NCBI GenBank assembly: GCA_038234155.1
Contig: JBBSUT010000005.1
Coordinates: forward strand, 1-40,228
Reading direction: 5' to 3'
DNA length: 40,228 nt
Origin: Novosphingopyxis sp038234155
GTDB lineage: Bacteria > Pseudomonadota > Alphaproteobacteria > Sphingomonadales > Sphingomonadaceae
How positions within the stretch are numbered: position 1 is the stretch's first letter; the number at the start of each line of letters is the position of its first letter. This document shows positions 30,983 to 37,687 of the stretch, in pieces. Below the pieces are notes generated by a model. The model was not told the DNA's origin, searched no databases, and saw nothing but the letters and a program-made list of their open reading frames with translations. Made by a program: the position numbers and the translations under genes.

Positions 30983-31306
30983 TCAATTGCCTTCGATGAA
31001 CTGGCGGCGGGCTTCGGCGAGTTTCTCGTCCATCGCCTTGCGCACCTGCGCTGCATCGGTTTCAATACCGGCCGACGTAAGATCGCCCAGCACCTTGCGC
31101 AACACGTCGTCGTCGCCCGCCTCCTCGAAATCGGCCTGCACCACTTCGCGGGCATAGCCTTCGGTCTCTTCTGGCGTCAGACCCATCTGCTTGGCCGCCC
31201 AGCCGCCGAGAAGGCGGTTGCGACGCGCCATGATCTTGAACTGCGTTTCCTCGTCGCGGGCAAATTTGTTTTCGAACGCTTTCTCGCGGTCATGAAAATC
31301 GGTCAT
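30983..31306 (-). CDS. F1-ATPase zeta subunit / inhibitor (DUF1476)
   Basis: In alphaproteobacteria such as Paracoccus this small protein binds F1-ATPase and blocks ATP hydrolysis. The 107-residue product has the family start MTDFHDREKAFENKFARDEETQFKIMARRNRLLGGWAAKQMGL. Helices TPEETEGYAREVVQADFEEAGDDDVLRKVLGDL and AAQVRKAMDEKLAEARRQFIEGN follow, making an all-helical protein. The ATG at 31306 has GGGGAA eight bases upstream. A -10-like TATTAT (31320-31325, minus strand) lies close by, and two exact direct repeats sit further upstream. bolA and grxD follow closely, so energy-coupling control and iron-sulphur factors are expressed together. Confidence 0.92.
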   Translation of the reverse strand: MTDFHDREKAFENKFARDEETQFKIMARRNRLLGGWAAKQMGLTPEETEGYAREVVQADFEEAGDDDVLRKVLGDLTSAGIETDAAQVRKAMDEKLAEARRQFIEGN

Positions 31307-31319
31307 TGCTGTTCCCCAG

Positions 31320-31325
31320 ATAATA
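31320..31325 (-). promoter_or_regulatory. Possible -10 element of the zeta-bolA-grxD operon
   Basis: The minus strand reads TATTAT 13 bases upstream of the zeta subunit ATG. No good -35 is found at 16-18 bases, which would suit a promoter that needs an activator bound to the repeats at 31360-31397. The short distance would give a very short leader. Confidence 0.35.
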
Positions 31326-31359
31326 GCTTCACCGGTTCGGGCCAAACCTGTCGGAGCGC

Positions 31360-31376
31360 TGTAAATGCGTTGGCCG
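31360..31376. repeat. 17-bp direct repeat, copy 1
   Basis: TGTAAATGCGTTGGCCG, exactly repeated at 31381-31397. The copies are 21 bp apart, two helical turns, and lie 54-91 bases upstream of the zeta subunit start. The inner GGCCAA also occurs inverted at 31340-31345. Confidence 0.8.
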
Positions 31377-31380
31377 GGCG

Positions 31381-31397
31381 TGTAAATGCGTTGGCCG
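31381..31397. repeat. 17-bp direct repeat, copy 2
   Basis: This is identical over 17 bases to 31360-31376. The paired copies on one face of the helix, upstream of a likely promoter, look like tandem binding sites for one regulator. Confidence 0.8.
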
Positions 31398-31464
31398 TGA
31401 CCAGTCCTCCGCGAAAACTGACACGCACGGCTACGCCCAACACAGCCAGAGCTTTGACTGTGGC

Positions 31465-32466
31465 CTATTGGGCGACGGTTACCACCAGCTTGCCCACCGC
31501 TTCGCGCGCGCCGACCTTGCGGATCGCCTCGGCCGCATCCTCGAATGCGTAGGTTTCAGACACCGGCGGGGCGATCTTGCCGGCTTCCCACAATGCGAAC
31601 AACGCGTCGATATTGGCACGGTTGCGCTCCGGCTCGCGCGCGGCGAACGCACCCCAGAACACCCCGCACACGTCGCAGCTTTTCAGCAGCGTGAGGTTGA
31701 GCGGCAGCCTGGCGATCCCGGCCGGAAATCCGGTAACGAGGAAGCGCCCTTCCCAACCGATCGCGCGTACCGCAGGCTCCGAATAATCGCCGCCCACGAT
31801 ATCGTAGACGATGTCATAACCGTCCTTTTGGCAGGCGTCCTTGAACTGGTTCGCCAGCGCCTTGCTCGCATCCTTGTCAAACGGCGCGCGGCCGTAGATC
31901 ACGACGTCGTCCGCGCCGGCCTTGCGCGCCATGTCTGCCTTTTCCTCGCTCGACACACCCGCCACCACGCGGGCGCCATACGCCTTGGCCAGCTCCACTC
32001 CGGAAATGCCGACGCCGCCGGCCGCCCCCAGCACCAGCACTTCATCGCCAGCCGCGATATGCCCGCGATCCTTCAGTGCGTGGATCGATGTGCCATAGGT
32101 CATCAGCAGCGATGCCCCCTCGGCGAAACCGAACCGTTCGGGCAGATGATAGCAATTGGCGGCCCGGCCCACCGCCTGCTCGGCCAGCCCGCCAAAGCCG
32201 GTGCCCGTGATGATCCGGTCGCCCACGGCAAAGCCCTCAACGCCCTCGCCCAGCTTGGCGACGATCCCCGCCACCTCGCTTCCAGGCGCAAACGGGCGCG
32301 GCGGCCTGACCTGATATTTGTCCTCGATGATCAGCGTATCGGGAAAGTTGATCGAGCAGGCTTTTACGCCGATCAGAATTTCACCCTTGCCTGGCACAAG
32401 GTCCGGCAGCTCGCCGAATTCCAGCGTTTCCGGTCCGCCGGTCTGGCGCGATATGAGGGCTTTCAT
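31465..32466 (-). CDS. NADPH:quinone oxidoreductase family protein
   Basis: This zinc-free MDR enzyme probably reduces quinones or enones with NADPH. The 333-residue protein starts MKALISRQTGGPETLEFGELPDLVPGKGEILIGVKACSINFPDTLIIEDKYQ, typical of this branch. It then has FAPGSEVAGIVAKLGEGVEGFAVGDRI and the nucleotide-binding VLGAAGGVGISGVELAKAYGARVVAGVSSEEKADMA, with AAGGVG for NADPH. GKLVVTVAQ closes it. The ATG at 32466 has AGGAG about nine bases upstream; the frame continues open far beyond it, antisense to crtW and crtZ, which is a GC artefact. It is divergent from crtW. Confidence 0.9.
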   Translation of the reverse strand: MKALISRQTGGPETLEFGELPDLVPGKGEILIGVKACSINFPDTLIIEDKYQVRPPRPFAPGSEVAGIVAKLGEGVEGFAVGDRIITGTGFGGLAEQAVGRAANCYHLPERFGFAEGASLLMTYGTSIHALKDRGHIAAGDEVLVLGAAGGVGISGVELAKAYGARVVAGVSSEEKADMARKAGADDVVIYGRAPFDKDASKALANQFKDACQKDGYDIVYDIVGGDYSEPAVRAIGWEGRFLVTGFPAGIARLPLNLTLLKSCDVCGVFWGAFAAREPERNRANIDALFALWEAGKIAPPVSETYAFEDAAEAIRKVGAREAVGKLVVTVAQ

Positions 32467-32609
32467 GGGCAAATCTCCTGTGATCGGTATGGCGCGCAGA
32501 CTTAGCCGACTGCCGCTCCAGCACAAGCGCCCCGTGCCCGGCCGCGCAAGGTTCGCGGTCGGCAGAAGCCAGGGAGCCGATGACTGGCGCTGCAGAGGCT
32601 TGGCTGGCC

Positions 32610-32641
32610 GGGGCGGGCTGGGCTGGGCTGGGGTGGGCGGG
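32610..32641 (+). promoter_or_regulatory. Seven-run G-quadruplex motif upstream of crtW
   Basis: Seven runs of three or four G (32610-32613, 32615-32617, 32620-32622, 32625-32627, 32630-32633, 32635-32637, 32639-32641) are separated by loops of one or two bases. Four such runs suffice for a quadruplex, and short loops make it stable. It lies on the crtW coding strand, 50 bases before the start. Confidence 0.6.
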
Positions 32642-32661
32642 AAGCAAGGAAGGAAGTTCGC

Positions 32662-32682
32662 ACTATCATCGCGGCCGATAGT
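32662..32682. promoter_or_regulatory. Palindrome just before crtW
   Basis: ACTATC and GATAGT are perfect inverted six-base arms nine bases apart, ending nine bases before the crtW ATG. It may be an operator or an mRNA hairpin. The purine-rich AAGGAAGG (32647-32654) upstream of it would come within reach of the start codon only if the hairpin folds. Confidence 0.4.
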
Positions 32683-32691
32683 CCCTACATT

Positions 32692-33459
32692 ATGAAGCGC
32701 ATGCAGAGCCTGAACTTCCACGCCACTCATGGAGACGCCGCGCGCCTGCAGACGGCGATTGGCCTGGGCTGCGCCGCCGGTATCATCCTGCTGTGGCTGG
32801 CAACCCAGCTTTACGGCGTGCTGTTCCTGACGCTGGAGGGCTGGAACTGGCTGGCCACGCCGGTGCTGATCGCCGTCCAGACATGGTCCTTCGTCGGGCT
32901 GTTCATTATTGCGCACGATGCCATGCACGGATCGCTGGCACCGCGGCACAAACAGCTTAGCGATGCCATTGGCCGCGGCCTGCTGTTTCTCTATGCTGGT
33001 TTTGGCTGGAGCAAGTTGCGCGCGGCGCATTTCGCGCACCACAAACATGCCGGCACCGCGGGCGATCCGGACTTCGATGCTGCACATCCGGACCGTTTCG
33101 GCCGCTGGTATCTCACCTTTCTCAAGCGCTATTTCGGGCCGCTCAGCCTCGTTTACGTCGTCACCATTACCTGGGGCTATATCCTTATCGCTGGCGCGAA
33201 CCCGGTTAACGTCACGCTGTTTTACGGTGTTCCGGCGATCGCGAGCAGCTTCCAGCTCTTCTATTTCGGTACCTTTCGGCCGCATCGGCACGAGGCAGGT
33301 GTCTTCGCCGATCGCCATAACGCGCGTAGCCTGCATTATTCCTGGGTCGGTTCGCTGTTCAGCTGTTTTCATTTCGGCTATCATCACGAACATCATCTGG
33401 CGCCCGGCGTGCCCTGGTGGGCGCTTCCCGCGGAATATCGCGCGCGAAAGGACGGTTGA
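32692..33459 (+). CDS. crtW: Beta-carotene ketolase (CrtW type)
   Basis: CrtW adds a 4-keto group to beta-ionone rings, giving canthaxanthin or, with CrtZ, astaxanthin. It is a membrane di-iron enzyme. The 255-residue protein has the histidine boxes FIIAHDAMHGSLAP (His75, His79), AAHFAHHKHAGTAGDPDFDA (113-130) and FRPHRHEAGVFADRHNARS. The terminal CFHFGYHHEHHLAPGVPWWALP at about 223-244 completes the set. Hydrophobic segments lie at 22-46 and 52-74 and around 145-190. The wording matches bacterial CrtW rather than algal ketolases. An ATG at 32701 is an alternative start. crtZ follows nine bases after the stop, so they form one operon. No other carotenoid gene is in the window. Confidence 0.9.
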   Translation: MKRMQSLNFHATHGDAARLQTAIGLGCAAGIILLWLATQLYGVLFLTLEGWNWLATPVLIAVQTWSFVGLFIIAHDAMHGSLAPRHKQLSDAIGRGLLFLYAGFGWSKLRAAHFAHHKHAGTAGDPDFDAAHPDRFGRWYLTFLKRYFGPLSLVYVVTITWGYILIAGANPVNVTLFYGVPAIASSFQLFYFGTFRPHRHEAGVFADRHNARSLHYSWVGSLFSCFHFGYHHEHHLAPGVPWWALPAEYRARKDG

Positions 33460-33468
33460 GCAATCGCA

Positions 33469-33993
33469 ATGCAGTTTGTTGCCGACATTTTGCCGAAAAT
33501 CCTGATCGTGCTGGCAACCGCGCTGGCGATGGAGTTTGCTGCCTGGGGCAGCCACAAATATATCATGCACGGTTTTGGCTGGGCATGGCACCGGGACCAT
33601 CACGAACCGCACGACAAGGCGCTCGAGAAGAATGATCTTTACGGTATTTTCGGCGCGGTCACCTCGATCTCGCTGTTCGCCCTCGGCAGCCCGCTGGTAA
33701 TGGGCGCGGCCGCATGGGATCCGGCAACATGGACGGGCCTGGGCGTGCTTGTATACGGGCTGGTCTACACGCTTATCCACGATGGACTGGTCCATCAGCG
33801 CTTCTTCAAATATGTGCCCAAGCGCGGTTATGCCAAGCGGCTGGTGCAGGCGCACAAGCTGCACCACGCCACGATCGGTAAAGAGGGCGGCGTCAGTTTT
33901 GGCTTCGTCCTTGCGCGCGATCCGGCCAAGCTGAAAGTGGAGCTTGCCCGCCAACGTGACAGCGGCCGAGCGCGGCTGCGCGCGAGCGCCTGA
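33469..33993 (+). CDS. crtZ: Beta-carotene 3-hydroxylase (CrtZ type)
   Basis: CrtZ hydroxylates beta-ionone rings at carbon 3, giving zeaxanthin or, after CrtW, astaxanthin. The 174-residue protein of the fatty-acid-hydroxylase superfamily shows all four histidine boxes: HKYIMHG (29-35), HRDHHEPH (41-48), HDGLVHQR (104-111) and HKLHHA (129-134). Hydrophobic segments lie near 8-26, 58-82 and 88-103. KNDLYGIFGAVTS and the C-terminal GVSFGF(V)LA also fit the family. It follows crtW by nine bases. The ribosome binding site is weak, and translation may depend on crtW. The downstream 130 bases hold only weak hairpins. Confidence 0.93.
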   Translation: MQFVADILPKILIVLATALAMEFAAWGSHKYIMHGFGWAWHRDHHEPHDKALEKNDLYGIFGAVTSISLFALGSPLVMGAAAWDPATWTGLGVLVYGLVYTLIHDGLVHQRFFKYVPKRGYAKRLVQAHKLHHATIGKEGGVSFGFVLARDPAKLKVELARQRDSGRARLRASA

Positions 33994-34127
33994 GCGCTTA
34001 ATCCTGCATAAAAATTGGTCTTTTGGGCTTTACCCGGCGTCCGGGGCGTCATCTAACCAGTGCCCGATCAAGGCGCTCCGGATCCTGACCTGCGTCCGGA
34101 TGTCGTCTCATGCAAATGGAGAGTAGA

Positions 34128-35039
34128 ATGGATATCGTCGCAACCGGACTGCGCTTTCCCGAAGGCCCTGTGGCGATGGCGGACGGCAGCGTCATCCTGG
34201 TTGAGATCGAGGCCGGCCGCATTACGCGCGTGAAGCCAGACGGCGCCGCCGAGACGGTGGCCGAGCCGGGGGGCGGCCCCAACGGCCTGGCGCTCGGGCC
34301 GGACGGCAAGCTGTACTGCTGCAACAATGGCGGGTTTGACTGGGTGCGCGGCAACGGCACGCTGGCCCCGCACGGCATCGCGCCGGACTATGCGGGCGGG
34401 CGGATCGAGCGGATCGATATCGCGACCGGCGCGGTCGAGGTCTTGTACCAAACGGGCGATCACGGCTGCACCTTGCGCGGACCCAATGACATTGTGTTCG
34501 ATGCCCATGGCGGCTTCTGGTTCACCGATCACGGCAAACAGGATTTTTCCAAGCGATGCCATGACATTGTCGGCATTTTCTATGGCAAAATCGACGGAAG
34601 TCATCTCGAAGAGGTGATTTTCCCGTCCAATAACCCCAATGGTATTGGCCTCTCTCCCGACGGCAACACGCTCTATGCGGCGGAAACCTATACCTGCCGG
34701 TTAATGGCGTTCAACATCGTCGCGCCCGGCAAGGTCGACGGCGCAGCGGGGCCAGGCGGGCCGGGCATTCCGCTCTATCGCCCTGCCGGGTACAAGTTTT
34801 TCGACTCGCTGGGTGTGGAAGCGGGCGGCAATATCTGCGTCGCCACTATCGGGGAATGCGGCATCAGCGTGATCAGCCCGGCCGGCGAGCTGGTGGAATT
34901 CGTCGCCACGGACGATATTTTTACGACCAACATCTGCTGGGGCGGCGCGGACCGCAGGACGGCGTATATCACCCTGTCCGGCAGCGGACGTCTGGCCAGG
35001 ATGCCATGGGCGCGGCCGGGGCTCAAATTGGCCTATTGA
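34128..35039 (+). CDS. SMP-30/gluconolactonase/LRE family protein
   Basis: This is a six-bladed beta-propeller, probably a metal-dependent lactonase. The 303-residue protein has LRFPEGPVAMADGSVILVEIEAGRITRV at the start, whose Glu is the first metal ligand of the family. GGGPNGLALGPDGKLYCCNNGG follows, then RGPNDIVFDAHGGFWFTDHGK with the ligand Asn and the Asp/His pair. NNPNGIGLSPDGNTLYAAETYTCRL comes next, containing further ligands. These NGL/NDI/NGI motifs define the SMP-30 group. The ATG at 34128 has GGAGAG eight bases upstream, better than the ATG at 34110. It is alone between crtZ and scoA. The substrate is unknown. Confidence 0.87.
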   Translation: MDIVATGLRFPEGPVAMADGSVILVEIEAGRITRVKPDGAAETVAEPGGGPNGLALGPDGKLYCCNNGGFDWVRGNGTLAPHGIAPDYAGGRIERIDIATGAVEVLYQTGDHGCTLRGPNDIVFDAHGGFWFTDHGKQDFSKRCHDIVGIFYGKIDGSHLEEVIFPSNNPNGIGLSPDGNTLYAAETYTCRLMAFNIVAPGKVDGAAGPGGPGIPLYRPAGYKFFDSLGVEAGGNICVATIGECGISVISPAGELVEFVATDDIFTTNICWGGADRRTAYITLSGSGRLARMPWARPGLKLAY

Positions 35040-35194
35040 TAATCTGGCCCTTCCCAAGCGAATCGCGTGATATTGCTGCCCGAAAGATCTGCCAAACTTC
35101 AGCCAATATTTATGCGCTTTTTGCGGTGGACGCGTTGACCGCCGCCAGTTCGCGCGGCTACCGGTCCATCGTTCGACGATGGAAGGTCTTGACG

Positions 35195-35902
35195 ATGAAA
35201 AAAGTCTATCCCGATGCCGCCGCCGCGCTGGAAGGCGTGCTGTTCGACGGTATGAAGATTTGCGCTGGCGGCTTTGGTCTGTGCGGCATTCCCGAGCGTC
35301 TGATCGATGCGATCCGCGATGCGGGTACCCAGAACCTCATCATCGCCAGCAACAACGCCGGGATCGACAACGAGGGGCTGGGCAAGCTGCTGCGTACCCG
35401 CCAGGTGAAGAAGATGATCAGCAGCTATGTCGGCGAGAACAAGGAGTTTGAACGGCAGTTCCTGTCCGAGGAGCTGGAAGTGGAGTTCTCCCCGCAAGGG
35501 ACTTTGGCTGAACGCTGCCGCGCCGGCGGAGCGGGCATTGCTGGGTTCTACACCAAAACCGGCGTCGGCACCGTGATTGCCGAGGGCAAGGAGCATAAGG
35601 ATTTCGGCGGCGAGACCTACATCCTGGAGCATGGCATTTTCGCCGATCTGGCCATTATCAAGGGCTGGAAGGCCGATACGTCGGGCAATCTGATGTTTCG
35701 CAAGACCGCACGCAATTTCAACCAGCCGATGGCCACCGCGGGCAAGATCTGCATCGCCGAGGTGGAGGAGATCGTCGACGTCGGCCAGCTGGACCCGGAC
35801 TGCATCCACCTGCCCGGGGTTTATATCAACCGCCTGATCTGCGGTGCCCCCTACGACAAGAAAATCGAATTCGAGACGGTTCGCAAGGCGGCAGACGCAT
35901 GA
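35195..35902 (+). CDS. scoA: 3-oxoacid CoA-transferase subunit A
   Basis: Subunit A of succinyl-CoA:3-ketoacid CoA-transferase, or a related acetate/acetoacetate enzyme, activates acetoacetate using succinyl-CoA. The 235-residue protein has MKKVYPDAAAALEGVLFDGMKICAGGFGLCGIPERLIDAI with the glycine-rich CoA loop. GIAGFYTKTGVGTVIAEGKEHKDFGGETYILEHGIFADLAIIKGWKADTSGNLMFRKTARNFNQPMA follows, a strong subunit A signature. GGAAGG precedes the ATG by eight bases; the frame is open 340 bases further upstream, but into sequence of the SMP-30 gene. Its stop overlaps the phosphatase start (ATGA). The matching subunit B comes only after that gene. Confidence 0.93.
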   Translation: MKKVYPDAAAALEGVLFDGMKICAGGFGLCGIPERLIDAIRDAGTQNLIIASNNAGIDNEGLGKLLRTRQVKKMISSYVGENKEFERQFLSEELEVEFSPQGTLAERCRAGGAGIAGFYTKTGVGTVIAEGKEHKDFGGETYILEHGIFADLAIIKGWKADTSGNLMFRKTARNFNQPMATAGKICIAEVEEIVDVGQLDPDCIHLPGVYINRLICGAPYDKKIEFETVRKAADA

Positions 35903-36849
35903 GCATGACCGGTCGGTTCAAGCAAGCCCTGCGCGCGATGCTGATCGCCGGCGCCGGCCTGAGCGTTTCGGGCTGCGCGCTGCAGGCGGCAGGAGCGGTT
36001 CCGGTTATCGCAAGGGCCACAGCCATGGCGCAATCGAGCGCAGCCCGCCCGGCCGACCAGCCCTTGCTGGCCGCTGTACCCCCCGCTGGCCAGCAGTGGC
36101 TCTACGGTTCGGCGGAGAGTGCCGCCGCGTCCCGCCAAACTTACACCGCGCTTGTCGATTACACCCTGCTACGTGCGGCCGCGCGCCCGGCTGACAGCGT
36201 TCTCCTGCAGGACAGTATCGGCATTGATGCCGCATTCGTGCCCTGCGCCGAAAAGCCGTATGCCGTCGTGCTCGATGCCGACGAAACCCTGATCTGGAAT
36301 TTGGGAGCAATGCGCTGGTTCGCGGAAAACGGTATCGATTTCGATCCGGCTGTGTGGAGCCAGTGGGAACAGACCGGAGCGGGCAAGGCGGCGGCGCTGC
36401 CCGGTGCGGTGGACGCGCTGGCCAAACTGCGCGCAGCCGGCATCACTGTTATCGCCAACAGCAACCGCAGCGCCGCATCGACCCGGGGAACCGAGGCGAC
36501 GCTGAAGGCCGCAGGACTCGGCGATTTCAAACATGGCGAAACGCTTTTCCTGTCCGGAGACGACGCGGCAGGATCTAAAAAGGACGGCCGCCGGGAAACG
36601 ATCGGAAAGGCCTATTGCGTCCTGGCGATGGCAGGCGATCAGCTGGGCGATTTCTCGGACACCTTCAACGCGCCCAGCCTCTCGCCGCGCGAACGCAAGC
36701 TTCTTGCGGCCCGCGAGCCAGTCGCCGCGCTTTGGGGCAAGGGCTGGTTTCTTTTCTCCAATCCCGTCTACGGCCCGTCGATCCGTGGCAGTTTTGACGA
36801 TATCTTTCCGGCGGGCAACCGCTGGAACCCCGAACGAGGAGTGCAATAA
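35899..36849 (+). CDS. HAD-family acid phosphatase lipoprotein (class C, e(P4)-like)
   Basis: This is probably a membrane-bound phosphatase or 5'-nucleotidase that removes phosphate from nucleotides outside the cytoplasm. The 316-residue protein has a signal peptide ending in lipobox VSGC (Cys26). It has the HAD motif I DADETLIWN at 126-134, with Asp126 the nucleophile, and then NSNRSA near 190-196 as motif II. The late MAGDQLGDFSDTFN is the motif IV aspartates in the form seen in e(P4). FFxNPVYG-like FSNPVYGPS comes near the end. The gene is wedged between scoA and scoB: the start overlaps the scoA stop by four bases, and the stop overlaps the scoB start by one. This placement inside a CoA-transferase operon is unusual. 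Confidence 0.85.
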   Translation: MSMTGRFKQALRAMLIAGAGLSVSGCALQAAGAVPVIARATAMAQSSAARPADQPLLAAVPPAGQQWLYGSAESAAASRQTYTALVDYTLLRAAARPADSVLLQDSIGIDAAFVPCAEKPYAVVLDADETLIWNLGAMRWFAENGIDFDPAVWSQWEQTGAGKAAALPGAVDALAKLRAAGITVIANSNRSAASTRGTEATLKAAGLGDFKHGETLFLSGDDAAGSKKDGRRETIGKAYCVLAMAGDQLGDFSDTFNAPSLSPRERKLLAAREPVAALWGKGWFLFSNPVYGPSIRGSFDDIFPAGNRWNPERGVQ

Positions 36850-37487
36850 TGGCCTGGAACCGCGATGAGATGGCCGCTCGCGCCGCGCAGGAACTGGAAG
36901 ACGGGTTTTATGTCAATCTCGGTATCGGCATTCCCACGCTGGTCGCCAACCACATTCCCGAGGGCATGGAGGTAACGTTGCAGTCCGAGAACGGGCTGCT
37001 GGGCATCGGCCCTTTCCCGTTGAAGGAGAATGTCGATGCGGACCTGATCAACGCTGGCAAACAGACCATCAGCGAGCTGCCGGGCACCGCCTATTTCGGA
37101 TCGGAACAGAGCTTCGCCATGATCCGCGGCGGGCATATCGATCTGGCCGTGCTGGGTGCCATGGAGATCGCCCAGAATGGCGACATCGCCAACTGGATGA
37201 TCCCCGGAAAGATGATCAAGGGCATGGGCGGCGCGATGGATCTGGTCGCCGGCGTGAAGAAGATTATCGTGGTGATGGACCATAATGCCAAGGACGGCAG
37301 CCCCAAGTTCATCCCGGCATGCACGCTGCCGCTTACCGGCACCAATGTGGTCGACATGATTGTCACCAATCTGGCCGTGTTCCAGCGGCCCGAACACGGC
37401 AGCCCGTTTCGCCTGATCGAGATGGCGCCCGGCGTCACCGCCGACGAGATTGCGCAAAACACGACTGCGCATTACGTTGCTGATTGA
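36849..37487 (+). CDS. scoB: 3-oxoacid CoA-transferase subunit B
   Basis: The subunit carries the catalytic glutamate that forms the glutamyl-CoA thioester. The 212-residue protein has EDGFYVNLGIGIPTLVANHIPEGMEVTLQSENGLLGIGPFP, with Glu47 in the SENGLLG motif. GGHIDLAVLGAMEIAQNGDIANWMIPGKMIKGMGGAMDLVAGVKKIIVVMDH in outline and TxLPLTGxxVVDMIVTNLAVF follow. This is full length for subunit B. The start overlaps the stop of the phosphatase gene (TAATG) and GAGGA lies six to ten bases upstream. The enzyme needs ScoA, encoded one gene upstream. Together they would link acetoacetate to the acyl-CoA genes at 5-12 kb. Confidence 0.94.
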   Translation: MAWNRDEMAARAAQELEDGFYVNLGIGIPTLVANHIPEGMEVTLQSENGLLGIGPFPLKENVDADLINAGKQTISELPGTAYFGSEQSFAMIRGGHIDLAVLGAMEIAQNGDIANWMIPGKMIKGMGGAMDLVAGVKKIIVVMDHNAKDGSPKFIPACTLPLTGTNVVDMIVTNLAVFQRPEHGSPFRLIEMAPGVTADEIAQNTTAHYVAD

Positions 37488-37666
37488 GGCGCCGTTCGAC
37501 GGGATCGCGCGGAGGTGATGATGATGATCGCGAAGCGTTGGAACTGGGTGCCGCCAGTCGCAAACGGCAATGGGCTGTTGCCTTCCTTGCCGGAATGCCA
37601 TTGATTTGTCTCGCTGGAGAAATTGGTTTTGCCGCAGGATACTGGTCGACCCAGCCACTGGGATGA
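37484..37666 (+). CDS. Possible small single-helix membrane protein
   Basis: The 60-codon frame starts with TTG overlapping the scoB stop (TTGA), much as the neighbouring genes overlap by ATGA, but it has no ribosome binding site. It holds a DDDD run, a basic patch (SRKRQ) and one membrane-like helix (WAVAFLAGMPLICLAGEIGFAAGYW). The frame ends 21 bases before the serine hydrolase. A shorter ATG frame from 37518 after GGAGG gives only 28 residues. This may be a real small protein or an open gap; the family is not recognised. Confidence 0.3.
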   Translation: MRRRSTGSRGGDDDDREALELGAASRKRQWAVAFLAGMPLICLAGEIGFAAGYWSTQPLG

Positions 37667-37687
37667 TGCGAACCTCTGGATAGGGTT

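Noticed and set aside
32467..33954. Long minus-strand extension of the quinone oxidoreductase frame, antisense to crtW and crtZ
   Set aside because: The oxidoreductase has a clear start with AGGAG at 32466, and the extension lies opposite two genes with complete histidine motifs.
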